Shown here: positions 45,974-57,451 of the stretch, in pieces | Layout: every line of letters starts with the position of its first letter | Numbering within the stretch: position 1 is the stretch's first letter | NCBI GenBank assembly: GCA_037178975.1 | Contig: JASJZH010000006.1 | Span: 2,480,001-2,544,000 of the forward strand | DNA length: 64,000 nucleotides | From: Oscheius tipulae | Lineage: Eukaryota; Nematoda; Chromadorea; Rhabditida; Rhabditidae | Direction: 5' to 3' | Position numbers and translations under genes: made by a program | The notes under the pieces: generated by a model | Told to the model about the DNA's origin: nothing | Seen by the model: only the letters and a program-made list of their open reading frames with translations | Database searches by the model: none

Positions 45974-47544
45974 ATGTCACCTCGAAAGGTATTCTCCCTG
46001 TTAATTTTCCGTTTCTACTCACTTCCAATGCTATTTTTAGATGCGTGAGTTCAAGGTGGTTGTGTTAGGCAGCGGAGGAGTAGGCAAAAGTGCACTGACT
46101 GTCCAATTCGTCAGCAACACGTTCATCGAGAAGTACGATCCCACTATTGAGGACTTTTATAGGAAAGAGATTGAGGTAAGTTATACTTTTTGAGTTATGC
46201 TCATTCTGATGCATGTTTGAAGCCTTTTTCCACTTCTATTTCTTACTTAAAACAGTTTACCACTCAATATCAAGTGACTAAAAAAAAGCTTTTTGTCTTT
46301 TTGAGAAATATAATACGGGACATTTAGGGTTTCAACGGCTATCCAAGCAAACATCCATTGTAAAGTTGTAAAAACACGTTTGACAAAGCAACATCCGGAC
46401 GAAACTTTTCCCAACCGTGGATATATCTTTTGCAACGTTTGTATTCCAATACAGGCTTGGATACAGGCTCCTTTCGATCAGCTGCTCTGTGTAGAAAAGG
46501 CAAGCACTGTGATTCAAGCGCGCAAAATATTTATCCAACATGGGAAGTGTCCGTCCCAATATTTTAAACAAATCGGTTGCAGGTCGATGGACAGCCCTGT
46601 GTCTTGGAAATCTTGGATACGGCGGGTACAGAACAGTTCTCCTCTATGAGGGATCTTTACATCAAAAATGGGCAAGGATTCGTGGTCGTCTATTCCATCA
46701 CAAGTCAACAAACATTCCATGACATCAAAACGATGAAAGATCAAATCGTCCGTGTGAAGGTAGGAGATTCTGTTTGGTTTTCATTGCAAGTTCTGTTTCA
46801 GGGTACAGATCAAGTTCCAATCCTCCTTGTGGGTAACAAATGTGATCTTCAGCATCAGAAACAAGTTCGGACAGATGAAGGACTCAGTCTTGGTACGTAT
46901 TTTCTATTGTTTCCTGGCAAAGCGTATTGTTTCCCCTCTTGAAGCGTTGTTTCCTAGAGTGTGCACTTGTATCAAATGACACATCCGTTTGTCTCAGCAT
47001 TCAGTCGAACTGAATAAGCATATAAGCGTTACACAAAACAAACATCCTTGGAACAAGCACTTTTTTTGGGCTCAGTATTCAAAGCAAAGCTGTCTGTTAT
47101 TTAAACTGTTTGGATGTCTGTTTCGAGCGATCAAGTAAAGTCTTAACACTCTATTAGACTATTGAACTCTGGAACAATATAGCTTTTGTTTTAGTAGTTC
47201 GATAAGAAAGAGAGAGAGAGAGAGTCAGAATGTCGTCAGAACGTTGGAGTAAACACGACAGAAAGGTGCAGTTCCGTGAACAGTGAACAAATATTCTACG
47301 AAAAAGGTAAAAGATGGAAAGTTCAGTTCCGCTTCTCGCGCTATTCTTAACGTACTGTCTCACTACTATCTTTTCGTGCCAAATTAAATTGCATATTTCA
47401 GCCGAGTTTTGGGGCTGTCCTTTCACGGAATGCTCTGCCAAGAACAACCAGAACGTGAATGTGACGTTTGCCGAGATCGTGAGAGAGATGAATTACGTCC
47501 AGAATCGGGCCAGAGAAAGCAAAGGATGCTGCAATTTGATGTAG
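45974..47544 (+). CDS. rap-2: Rap2-type small GTPase
   Basis: Ras-superfamily switch acting in junction, neurite and cytoskeletal signalling. Exons 45974-45988 (MSPRK), 46041-46175, 46583-46759, 46801-46892, 47401-47544, phases consistent. G1 GSGGVGKSA, effector [15 protein letters not shown]3 [21 protein letters not shown]4 NKCD, G5 ECSAK. Rap2 features are FYRKEIE and the Phe at Ras position 39 (Rap1 has SYRKQ); GTEQF (Thr61) is Rap-specific. The C-terminus GCCNLM is a CAAX box preceded by a second cysteine (palmitoylation in Rap2). The five-residue N-terminal extension before [10 protein letters not shown] is coded by its own small exon; an internal start at 46041 would give the usual length. 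Confidence 0.96.
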
Positions 47545-49173
47545 CCTGCTCGAAACCCGTAAGAACCCTGCTCATGACTTGTCACTCACAAAATCAAATC
47601 TTCTACTCAAAATCTCTGAACAAAACAGTGTATATTGCCCGTGGTGCTCACTCCAATTCACTTCTTAGAGTCTCTCGTACCCGAAGGAGTTCGGGTTTGA
47701 ATCTCTATCCATTTTTCTCACCACATTCACTTATTGTGCTCCATTGTTGTTTTTGTCATACGTTGTGTCGTACTCGATGCTTAGATTCCATCATCTGCTG
47801 GTAAGAGATTACATTATTTTACTATATTCACTTTTAATTATGTGCTATGAACTGTTGTAATAAACACTATTCTTCTTCCACAATACCTTTTGTAGCAATG
47901 ACACACAGGTGATAATAAATTAGGAGACAGTCGTTTATGTGGAGCATGAGAGAGTTGTGCTTATCGAGAGTGTCCTGGCCTGGCAGCAGTCTTTTCAAAT
48001 ATGACCCTAGATAAGGTTTGTTCAAAAGTTTTTTTTACTTCCGGACGCTAGTACGGAAACGGTGCAACAGTTTTTTTTGACTTACAGTCAATTGGGAGTT
48101 TCAATAGATGGTATTTGTTTAAGTTAATTCAATAAACAGTATTTGTCCCAAAATGACCAAGAGCGGTAAAACATAAAGTAGAAGATGTGGTTAAACCCAG
48201 TTGTCGGTTCCTAAAGTGCTAAAACGGCACTATATGATCAAAATTAGCCGCTTCCTCAGGCAGCTGTGTACATAGAGTGACCGAAATGTTTATTTCTGTG
48301 TCTGTGTCCCACAATGTTTCAAAAAATGGATACTATTTTCAATTAATCTCCACAATCCTTTGAAATGGTTATCCCGACATTCACCACTGACAGATTATCC
48401 CAGTGCTCGTTAACCCTTGGCGCGTGTGTAGCAAGCCGTGCACTTGACTAGATGTTGTATTTCGGCAGTCTTCCGCACTCCTAGTCCTGGTATAAAGTAG
48501 ACACTTAGTCATTTGCACTTTCACCGAAGAAGAAGCCTTGTTCTATACTCTTTCTCATAGTTGTAGTGATGTGTACTCTACTAGTTCGACTGGCGTATGT
48601 TTTGTCTAGCCCAAATGTGCTGGTGCCCTTCGAGTCGCCCTCTCCTACCCACAGCTGGTCGTATCCGACTGTTTTTGTCCCACGGCTGTGCACTCGCCTC
48701 ACACCCTAACATTTAGCAAACTCTTTGCCAGAGATTGAATATCATTTTTTTGCTTTGATTCGAGCCAATTCACTGTAGTTTGATCCAGAGTAGGGCTATT
48801 GAGACAGAGCGTTCGATGGCTGCCCTCGACAGAGAGGGCCGTTGGAAGGAGCTGCCCTTTGTTGCGCCATCTTCACAGGTTACATTACAATACCTCTTTT
48901 TGCCTCGTTTGCTGATAACGGTTTGCCTATTACGTGATGCGTTCGAAAACCGTCTCATTTTCTGTCATATAATAATAATTCACAGACAGCCGGCTATAAT
49001 GGTTTTTCTATGTCTGAGCAGAGATAATAAATGAGTCCCCTCTTTTTTTTGCTAACTTTTTGATTTGTTGGTGGTGCCAAACGTTGGGGGTATCAATCAG
49101 TACCACCTACACTCATCCTGATTCACTTTTGATCATATCATACCATTCCCCACTCCTTATTTTAGCTAATGGA
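47545..49173. other. Intergenic stretch between Rap2 and GT92
   Basis: Rap2 3'UTR plus about 1.2 kb of unassigned sequence. The ORF at 48780-49034 lacks any motif. Long T runs (48031, 48071) are present. Confidence 0.5.
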
Positions 49174-51067
49174 ATGACAAAGTGGGTCGTGCTAGCTATA
49201 GCCGCTTTGGCTTTTTTTGGTTTCTTTCTAATCAAATTTTCTTCCGATGTCAATATTGTCCCGACAAACACAACCAGGTACGTGATTTTCCGTTTCTTTC
49301 AGGCAAGAAAATTTTTCAGATCTCTTCACCACGTGCATCCTCGAGCTAACTACATAACTCCAAACTCAATTTTCGTGTATAACGCCTATTTGGACAAAAG
49401 AGGCGGGTCTAATAAGCTACGGGTTTTGGCAATCAACCGATGCCACAAAGAGTCAGAATTGTGAGTCAATTTTTATGTAAAATCAAACCTTTTTCAGTAT
49501 TATTTATGCCAGACTGGACGGTAAACAACATGGTCTTACGCCACAGCCGATTGAGGGAACGTGTCCCTGGACATGGGCCAAGGGTTGCACATTGGCGACC
49601 TACTTTCACGACATAGATGTGTCTGAAAACTTCACCGATACTCAAGTAATTTTTTAGAATTCTCTTCACCAAATTGGCTCAGGTAATTGTTCAAGGAGGT
49701 TACAGATATTCGGTTCAAGATATCACCGTTGTAACTGATGAGGACGAGAGTTTTTTAACCGTATGTGTCCCGCCTATCTATTGGTAATGCATTGTAGAAA
49801 CACACTAAGGTTATCTTTAGGTACACTGACTGGACCAAACTGATTTTGTTCGTGGAATGGTGGAAAAGTCAATTTGCTTCTAAGATCATTTTCTACCACC
49901 AATCATCAACGGAAGACGTCAAGACTGTTTTAGACTATTATGTCTCCGAGGTATTGTATAGTCTTTATCACTATACAAACCACGACTTGAGGGTGTAGCC
50001 GAAGTGATTCAGTGGTCTCTTCTTCCCTCGTCATCTACCTTCAATCCAAACGATGAAGTCTATCGGCTCGGCCACTCTCTCGCTATGAATGATTGTGTCC
50101 TTCGTGCCAAGTCTCAGCTGGTTGCTTTGGTAGACATCGACGAGCTTATTGTACCAAAGCAGGCTACTTCAATTGCATAATATGCGTGCTTTTAGAACGT
50201 CTTCGCTCCCTGATCTCTTGTCGAAAAAGTTCAACAACACGACTCTTGGATCCCTACAGTTCTCCCATCGTGTCCTTCTCTATGATCCTCCTTTGGCTCC
50301 AAGCCCTTTCCGTTTTGCTTCTGCTGATTTCGCTGGAGTTGGAAATGCAATCTACAAAAACATCACTGGACCGCCGAAGGCGAGAAGCGCGCGTTATCAT
50401 AAGAGTTAGCCCGCGCTGTTTGCGCTGCCTCGGGGCGATTAGCCGACTGAATGACAGGCGCACGTTTCTTCGGGACAGACACGGCTGTCCACACCGGTCC
50501 CGTGGTGTAGCGGTTAGCACTCAGGACTCTGAATCCTGCGACGGGAGTTCAAATCTCCCCGGGACCTTCCGTTTTTAGCTTCCGAGGTTTATTTTACTCT
50601 TTCAGACCATCATCCGTCGTAAAGCTATTGACCGCATGTCTACCCACACGGTGAAAAGCTTTTTGGACGGTCAGTGGACGCAGAACCAGGTGAGAAATTT
50701 TCAGTAGCTTTCAACTTCTAGACTGGGACGGCTTTGCTCCTTCACAATCGTTACAACTACGTCGGTGTTCAGACAGATGTTCCAGAAGTTCTTGTGAACA
50801 TCACTGAAGATGCCATTAGTTTCCGTGCCAAGCTCATTGCAGTTCGTGACAAGATTTTCCCGAATGGAGCCTGTTTTGATCCAGAAACTCAAAGAGCTCT
50901 CGGATCTTGTCTTAGGGAGTAAGTACCTTATTTTCTGGCAAGCAAAGTCATTCAGCTGGAGAAAGAACCAAGGCAACTGCAAAGCTCCAGCTACTGCTTG
51001 CCTTGACGTCATGAAATATCGTGAGAACTGGGTGGAAACTACGAATGCTTCCTACTATGTTGTGTAG
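49174..51067 (+). CDS. Glycosyltransferase family 92 (DUF23) type II membrane enzyme
   Basis: Golgi enzyme; characterised nematode members add galactose to N-glycan core fucose. N-terminal signal anchor WVVLAIAALAFFGFFLIKF, stem, then NSIFVYNAYLDKRGG, IIYARLDG, CPWTWAKGCTLATYF, VCVPPIYWYTDWTKLILFVE, SKIIFYHQSSTEDVKTVLDY, GVAEVIQWSLLPS, LAMNDCVLRAKSQLVALVDI followed by DELIVPK. The acidic DIDE is the family's DxD-like metal site. After that come FSHRVLLYDPP and HNRYNYVGVQTDVPEV, and the end is WRKNQGNCKAPATACLDVMK to the stop at 51065-51067. Two introns have GC donors: one after the IVPK codons (about 50158-50194), the other carrying a tRNA-Gln. Final exons code for a cysteine-rich tail. Confidence 0.9.
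50496..50567 (+). tRNA. tRNA-Gln (anticodon CTG), inside a GT92 intron
   Basis: Identical over its 72 nt to the copy at 8936-9007 (reverse strand) and to that at 54258-54329. It lies on the same strand as the host gene, within the GC-AG intron starting near 50384. Confidence 0.95.
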
Positions 51068-52805
51068 TCTCGTGTACCTTGACGGGTTAGAATGAAAACT
51101 TTCCGGTGATTTCACTCTGTTTCTGTACTTGGCATCCTCATACCATTAGTGAAGGGTGAGACAATATGATCAGGTGTAACAACACTAACTAGACGTCAGA
51201 CAACTGGTTCCTCGTCTTCAGAATGTTTCAAGGTTTCTTTTCGAACGACTGTGTACTCTTTCTGTTCGAAAAACCAACGGTTGGTGGTTACCAAATCTTG
51301 GTCCACAGTTCTATCTCCGTCATAATTTGTCATCTTTGAACATCAAAAACATTTTATCGGGTGGTTGTGTTCTTCTTTCTTATGATGGATCCCCCACTGT
51401 GTCTTTGTGTTGTTCAACTTGGGAAGGTTACAAACGCGGCGGAAAAAAAGCTTCTGTCTGGTCGCCATGGTCGCTTGGCAATCTCCTCATCGTTTTATGT
51501 GGCATCCTGTATGCTCTCTTTTCTATAACTAATGCAGAACCATTTTCATGGATAAAGGTCTCTTAGGCTCCAGGCAATTTCTAGACCCATTTCCTCTCAC
51601 ATTCCTAATAAATCATTATTATCACTTGAACCGTATCGCTTTTCATATGACCTATCTTTCCAAAACGGTATTCATAGCATAGGTGCTAGCTGACGCTCCG
51701 TTTTCCAGTAACAATGAGACTTTTCCCATGACTTTGTGATGATTTTTATTCTGATTGTTCTCTGCAGGCTCCGATGCCTGTTCCGGTCAGGAATGTTTTC
51801 TTCTTTTTTTTAATTTCGTTAACAAATTTATAATTGTCCTTTAGTTTTCCTCTCTTTTACCGGATTGTATCGATTAAACAGCTGTGTGAAAACGTCTCCA
51901 GTCACTCCTCAAACAATAGACTGGTAGATCAATTCCTATACTCTTCAATCATACTTCTTTTGTTTCAAACCAGGAGATTGTCATTTTTGATCTGTTTAAG
52001 TTTGTGCTGGGTGGGCTTGATTGTTTCAACAAATTAATATGGAACATTATCATGTAAATATGACTCCTTTTCTTAGCTAACATATAAAACTGTGAGGCTA
52101 CGTTTTTTATCATTCGAAAAGTATTATCGCTTTGCACGCAGTTTTGACGTTATTGAATGACCCTATGATAATATTGCATCGATGTTTGAATTGGCCTCAG
52201 AGAAAACTATGCCGTGTTCCTCATCCTCAATGTCTAAATGCTTTCCTCTGAACTATCTTTTTGTGGCAAGCGGTGCTCCGTTCATGATGACCGGTGTAGA
52301 TCTATAGCCATTGTGTACTCTTGCCTGATCCAAGCTATTTTCTGCCCACGGAAATCGGCAAATTGTTTGGATATCTGTCGTCGAGATGTGTCAGTTCGTC
52401 TCACTGTATGATGTCTGATGTTTTTAATGTGTTTATGTTTTGAACACTAGGTTTCCCTTCTCATACCTTTTGGCTTTTAAAACTGTGATCACAGGTCCAA
52501 GATTTGTCAGTGTTTATTCTTAGTAGTGTTTGCATGTGTGCTCCCCCTGCCGTTCACTCACATTTGAAATTTTTCTTCAAGCCAATTGACTTTTCTCGTC
52601 TGATCGACATTTATGTGGCGCACCTTGCGATATCTTCTTTTTCGATGGCAGCCTACACTGGTTCCTCTTATGTTCTTTCACCGGTTGGTGTTCCGGTCTC
52701 AGCCTTACCATTTTGTGGCATTTCTTAAGACAGTTGTCTTTCTCTAAAAGTTACACCACTGCCTTCCTCATTTCCATGCCACGGCCCAAAAAATGACAAA
52801 AAGAA
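51068..52805. other. T-rich intergenic stretch, no gene seen
   Basis: Likely GT92 3'UTR and unassigned sequence. The open frames at 51327-51566 and 52504-52728 have a hydrophobic patch each but no signal, motif or splice partners. Confidence 0.45.
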
Positions 52806-52877
52806 AGGTCCCGGGGAGATCTGAACTCCCGTCGCAGGATTCAGAGTCCTGAGTGCTAACCGCTACACCACGGGACC
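52806..52877 (-). tRNA. tRNA-Gln (CTG) copy with T-loop A58G change
   Basis: Matches the other three copies except one base: the T loop reads TTCAGAT instead of TTCAAAT, which puts G at the normally invariant A58. All stems are intact. It may be a less functional or pseudo copy. It lies 150 bp upstream of the carboxypeptidase start on the opposite strand. Confidence 0.85.
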
Positions 52878-53026
52878 GATGTTTTGATATTTGCCCGTCC
52901 CACTGCACTTTCTTTCCGCTATCAGCACTCTTTTCTCTGGAAGAAAGACAGCTAAGAAAACGAAATTTCCTAGAAATTTTTCCAGAAATTGAATCACATT
53001 TTAATCCAAACTGTCCTTTTTAGATC

Positions 53027-55072
53027 ATGTTTTGGGTGGTTACAGCCCTCTTGTTGAGAACCATTTATGCGGACGATGACGATCGACACTCAATTCTACG
53101 AGTAGTACCTCGTTCTGCTGATCATATGGATGCTCTTCGTTATATGGATGCAACTCTTGGATTTGATATTGACTTTTTGAGAGAAGTTCGGGGAGTCGAC
53201 CGCCCAGGAGACATTGTCCTAATGGCCAACCATTTGAACAAGTCTAAAGAATATCTAGATAAACATAAAGTCCCCAACTGGATTATAGGTAAAACATGCG
53301 TAGAAATCTTGTAGCAACAGTTTAGAGGACAATTTGCATGTTCGAAGGGATCGAAGAGCTGTACTGGAGAGCCTTGACCCTGCTATGGAGATGACCAGAG
53401 ACATTATTACATCAGGCTACTTACCATTCGACACGGTAAATAGCATCAAGCAGGAATTCAATTTGTGACTTTTTCAGCAACTGCGTGTCTTGCGACAACT
53501 TGCCGGAACTTATCCTGGTCTTGTTCGTCTGGAACGAATCGGTAGCAGTACTGAAGGAAGACCTATTGTGACAGCAACTGTATGTAGTTCTTAATATTTG
53601 AAGAAAACTATTTTAGGTCGGATACAGGGCGAATCGAACGAAGCCAATCTTCTGGATTGATGCCGGTATCCACGCCCGTGAATGGATCTCCCACTCTGCC
53701 GGCCTTTACACCCTCTGGGAAGTGGGTAAACTTTTTAAAATAAAAAAGCAAAAACATTGCTCCCTGTGAGGCTCGAACTCACGACCTTCAGATTATGAGA
53801 CTGACGCGCTGCCGACTGCGCCAAGGAAGCACCCGTTTGCTGGCACCACCGCATTTGCCACTAGTCTGCGGGGAAAAAGATAACCATTTTCAGCTGGCCA
53901 CAAATCCTGTGCACACGAACCTACTGCGAAAAGTGGATGTAGTCCTGGTAAATAATGCCAATCCTGACGGTTACGAGTACAGTCGCCTGAAGGACAGACT
54001 TTGGAGAAAAACCAGGTTGGAGTTTTCAGAGCATATAGACACAACTTTTTTTAGATCTCGTCATGCTGGATCAGGATGTGCTGGGGTGGATGGCAATAGA
54101 AACTATCCGTTCCATTGGGGAGAAGAGGGAGTCAGTTTCGGAACTTGTAGGTAAGGGCAAAAAGTGGTGTTTGCGCTAGAGCTTCAAGTCCTGAGATTGA
54201 CATGCGACCTATCTGTCCCCGAAGTGTCTCCGACTGACCACTCTTTATAAACGTACCGGTCCCGTGGTGTAGCGGTTAGCACTCAGGACTCTGAATCCTG
54301 CGACGGGAGTTCAAATCTCCCCGGGACCTTCTTTTTTTCCATCCAGCAGTGACATTTTGCCATGTGAGAACAGATGACGAAGAAATGTACAGCTCTGAGG
54401 TGTAATTTAGTTGGGATATGACAAAACATCCGAAGTACTTCTTCCAACTTTTTGAACTGTATTTCAGTGAGATCTACTGTGGCCCAGCTGCAATGAGTGA
54501 GCCGGAAGTAAAAGCATTAGTCGACCGTATCACACAGCTCAAGGGTCGTGTTGTTGGCTATGTTGCTCTGCATTCATTTGGACAAGACATTCTCTACCCT
54601 TGGGGCCATGCCATCAACCAATTTCCGGATGATGTGGAAGATCTGGCAAGGATTTATTCTATCCCATAAACTCTAATTTCAGAAAGCGGTGGGCTCCGAA
54701 ATGGCAGATGCCATCAAGAAAGTAGCAGGAACAGAGTATAACGTCGCGAATTCTGCCGGTGGTCTCTGTAAGTGCATTTTTGACCATAAAATGTGATGAT
54801 TGAAGATCCGGCTTCTGGAGCTTCTGATGACTGGGCGAAAAGCATGGGAGTCAAATTCAGCTATACAATGGAGTTATCACCGAAAGATAACTAGTAGACA
54901 CCCTGAAAGTTCACTCAATGGTCAATATTTTAGTTTCGGATTCCAGCTGCCTGAAAAGTTTATCAATCAGGTCTGCGAGGAAGTCTTTGCCGGCCTCGAA
55001 GTTCTTGCCCAACACGTCTCCAGGCAGCCTGTACTACATCGACGGCAAAACAGACTAAACATGCGTGGTTGA
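53027..55072 (+). CDS. M14A zinc carboxypeptidase (secreted, with propeptide)
   Basis: Removes C-terminal residues from peptides. Signal peptide MFWVVTALLLRTIYA; activation peptide (ILRVVPRSADHMDALRYMDA, DIDFLREVRGV); catalytic domain with GSSTEGRPI, WIDAGIHAREWISHSAGLYT (zinc His and Glu), NNANPDGYEYS, GVDGNRNYPFHWG, CGPAAMSEPEVKALVD, VALHSFGQDILYPWG (third zinc His), GASDDWAKSMGVKFSYTMEL (catalytic Glu in TMEL) and FGFQLPEKFI. All zinc and catalytic residues are present. Exons: 53027-53288, 53326-53436, 53478-53579, 53617-53725, 53880-54014, about 54054-54152, 54469-54649 and three more, ending 55072. One intron carries tRNA-Met, another tRNA-Gln, and the one after EDL has a GC donor. Poly(A) signal AATAAA near 55107. 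Confidence 0.94.
53758..53830 (-). tRNA. tRNA-Met (elongator, anticodon CAT), antisense inside carboxypeptidase intron
   Basis: 73-nt cloverleaf on the minus strand. Acceptor GCTTCCT pairs with AGGGAGC plus A, the D loop contains AGTCGGCAG, the anticodon loop is CTCATAA, and the T arm is GTGAG-TTCGAGC-CTCAC. The sequence closely follows metazoan elongator tRNA-Met. It occupies about half of a 154-nt intron of the opposite-strand carboxypeptidase gene. Confidence 0.95.
54258..54329 (+). tRNA. tRNA-Gln (anticodon CTG), inside carboxypeptidase intron
   Basis: Same 72-nt sequence as the copies at 8936 and 50496, followed by CTTTTTTT (Pol III terminator). On the host gene's strand, in the intron between the GTC(R) exon ending about 54152 and the exon at 54469. 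Confidence 0.95.
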
Positions 55073-56096
55073 CCCTTGAATGATCTCAACGATCTGAATA
55101 TGAACTGAATAAATATGCAATGTTATGCTTTATTTTCTACCGCCAACTATTCTAGTGAATTTTTTTATAGGAGAGACATCCATTCATTATCATTTCCTGT
55201 ATTCGACACTCATCTTCGTTCCCCCACAACATCCTTCCGCCATTTTTACGGATATCGATCTGACTTTGTTCTACTGGCGCGTTTTGTTCCGATGGCACTG
55301 TATGAGGACAGGACACCTTCGAAGAAGCTGCTTCCGTTGGAAGCCAACACTGTCAATGCGAACTTCCTGCTAAAAGTAGTACTAGGTTCTTTTTCGAGAC
55401 TCTTACCTTCAAATCAAAGAACTCTTCAACACTCACCTTGTGTGTTCCTTCACGCCGTAGCAGCATGTATCTGTCACCGATCGTTGACGACCGTTCTTGG
55501 TTGCGAAAGGTGTGTCATGTTTTAGTGTTTTGACAAGTGTTGTCAGATGTTCTCCCGAGACTCACCAGCGCCGAAGATTTCTGTAAAAGCTTTTTTCGAC
55601 AGCTTACTGTGAAGCGACGATGATCAAGAAGAAGGTTTGAACGTTAACCCAGATGGAACTAATTGCGCATCAAAAGCGAGTGCCAAGGTGACCAGTATTT
55701 GAAACTAACAAACATTTCGTTGCAGGAACTGAGTGTGAAGTCAAGCTCTACTTCATCGAAGCCTGGACTGCTAGCTTTGTTCAATAGAAAATGATCCATT
55801 TTCAACAATTGCCATTATGGAAAAAAAGGTTTCTTGTGAAGGCAGGAAATGACAGTCCTACGTTCGCTATGTGAAGAGATGAATCTCGGGATCATTCTCT
55901 CTAAGCAATTATCTTCTTTCGGACCTCAATTAGATTAACAGGCACGCAAGCTTCCGCACATTGCGCGCAGCAGCTAGGCTTCTTTCCCTCGATATCAATC
56001 TGAGAAGCAGCGTTCGTCAACATCACCTCTTTTCGGAAACGAGACAATGCGATTGTGTTTCGAATCCCTCTTGATTTGGTCACTGATGCTCTTGCT
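55073..56096. other. Intergenic stretch with a weak minus-strand candidate
   Basis: Contains the carboxypeptidase poly(A) signal near 55107 and a possible small minus-strand gene (55271-55620). Nothing else is supported. Confidence 0.45.
55271..55620 (-). CDS. Weak candidate small gene, unknown
   Basis: Three open blocks joined by GTGAGT donors and AG acceptors in consistent phase: LHSKLSKKAFTEIFGAG, ERSSTIGDRYMLLRREGTHK and QEVRIDSVGFQRKQLLRRCP followed by VLIQCHRNKTRQ and a stop. A second frame in the last two blocks is also open, so the model is unsafe. No start codon or family identified. Confidence 0.22.
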
Positions 56097-57391
56097 ATGA
56101 CACGGCTTCTGTTCCTCTTCATTTTTTGTTATCTCTTCCGTCTGGTATTTGCCGTCGAATGCATACAGGGAGAATGGGATTACGTTGGAATGAGGTAAAC
56201 CATGTATTAATGTCGGAGAGAAAACTTTAGAAGCTCCGGAAGTTGTACAGGCGAGCTGTGTGTCGTTTGGAAATGGCAAACGAGGTCGGAGACTCTAATT
56301 AAACAGGTACTTAGCTATGTAGGGCTATCTTTTAATGGAATGTAGGGCTGTCTTGCGGGCGTTGATCGTGGATATACGGCTAAAGTCGGCTGTCGCACAA
56401 ATAATCTCGGAGCCATTATGTGTTTGTGCGAGTAAGTTGTGCAAGGTTTCCGCAACATGTTACAGCACTGAAATATGCAATACTGCCGAATTGCCAGAAA
56501 ATGCCATTTCAAGCCAACCAGTCGTACGTTTGCCTGCTGTTGAATGCGTCAAAAAAGTGGTAGGTGTCATCCTTAACCTTCAAACGTTGTTTTTCATACT
56601 GGAACTGGAATTTTCGGCTCTGTGAGGGAACACATCTGCAGTTCAAACTTTTGCCACATGCAGAGAACAGAGGTAGTTTTTCGTATTTTCGTGAAAGCTC
56701 CTACTTTTAGACGTATTCTGAAGGAACGGCCCCGGATGTCGTAAATGTCTTTAACTGCGCCGATCTAGCTGAATTTGACTTCGTCGTCAGATTGAAGAGC
56801 ACTAGTGGAGTACCTGGTCTGTACGTGAATGGCTGCTATAAAGTACAGCTTCACCCACAAGATGCTGTGACCGATTGTACATGCTCAAGAGTGAGGATAG
56901 TATCATCTTTCAAGCATCTTTCTGATTCAGAATAACTGCAACACTGTACTCCCTGTTGTTCAATCCGGCCCTGTCAGATGCCATGTCTCTTCTCCTAGTC
57001 ACAATGATTCAGATGCACGTTTAGTTCTATTGACACAACATGTTTTTCAGATAGCCCAAAACCATTTTTGTGATGGAGATTACTGCATCATCCAAAAGGA
57101 TGATCGGAACTTTGTCAAAGGATGCATATCAGTCAATGAAAGAAACTCTTGGAGTCACATTCGAGTAATTATAGTTTTACAATTAAATTACAAGTATTGA
57201 CTCAGGTTGGTCACCGTCACATTCTCGGAGTCGATCAATGGCTGTGTCAGTCTCATCTTTGTAATCACAATGTTCAACGTGCGATGAAGTCGATTCATTC
57301 GATGAGATCGCACAAAGTTCATCGAAGTTCAACGGCGAATCCTCTTAAGTTTTTGCTAGAACTTCTACTTGTATTTTTTATTGTCGCATAA
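56097..57391 (+). CDS. Three-repeat Ly6/uPAR-like (three-finger) protein, probably GPI-anchored
   Basis: Signal peptide RLLFLFIFCYLFRLVFA (ATG 56097). Three cysteine-rich repeats each end in a C-C-CN signature: GCRTNNLGAIMCLCETEICN, CTCSRNNCN and WLCQSHLCNHN. Before each lies a G-YC/ELC and GC- element (SCTGELCVVW...GCLAGVD; LYVNGCYKV; FCDGDYCIIQKD...KGCISV). The C-terminus after a basic stretch (RSHKVHRSSTANPL) is hydrophobic (FLLELLLVFFIVA) and ends at once, as in GPI-attachment signals. The C-x-C-x4-CN ending is typical of Ly6/uPAR (LU) domains; assignment is by cysteine pattern only. Exons join in phase; whether the short stretch 57004-57050 is intron or coding is undecided, as both keep frame. 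Confidence 0.78.
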
Positions 57392-57451
57392 CGAGAATTG
57401 TTTTGAAATAAGTTGTTACAATATATACATGGTTTAATACAGCTGCACATT

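Noticed and set aside
48780-49034. 84-codon plus-strand ORF before GT92
   Set aside because: No motif and no in-phase link to the GT92 start exon.
50161-50200. Apparent frameshift in the GT92 gene after the IVPK motif
   Set aside because: A GC-AG intron of 37 nt starting after CCAAA restores the frame exactly, so no damage needs to be assumed.
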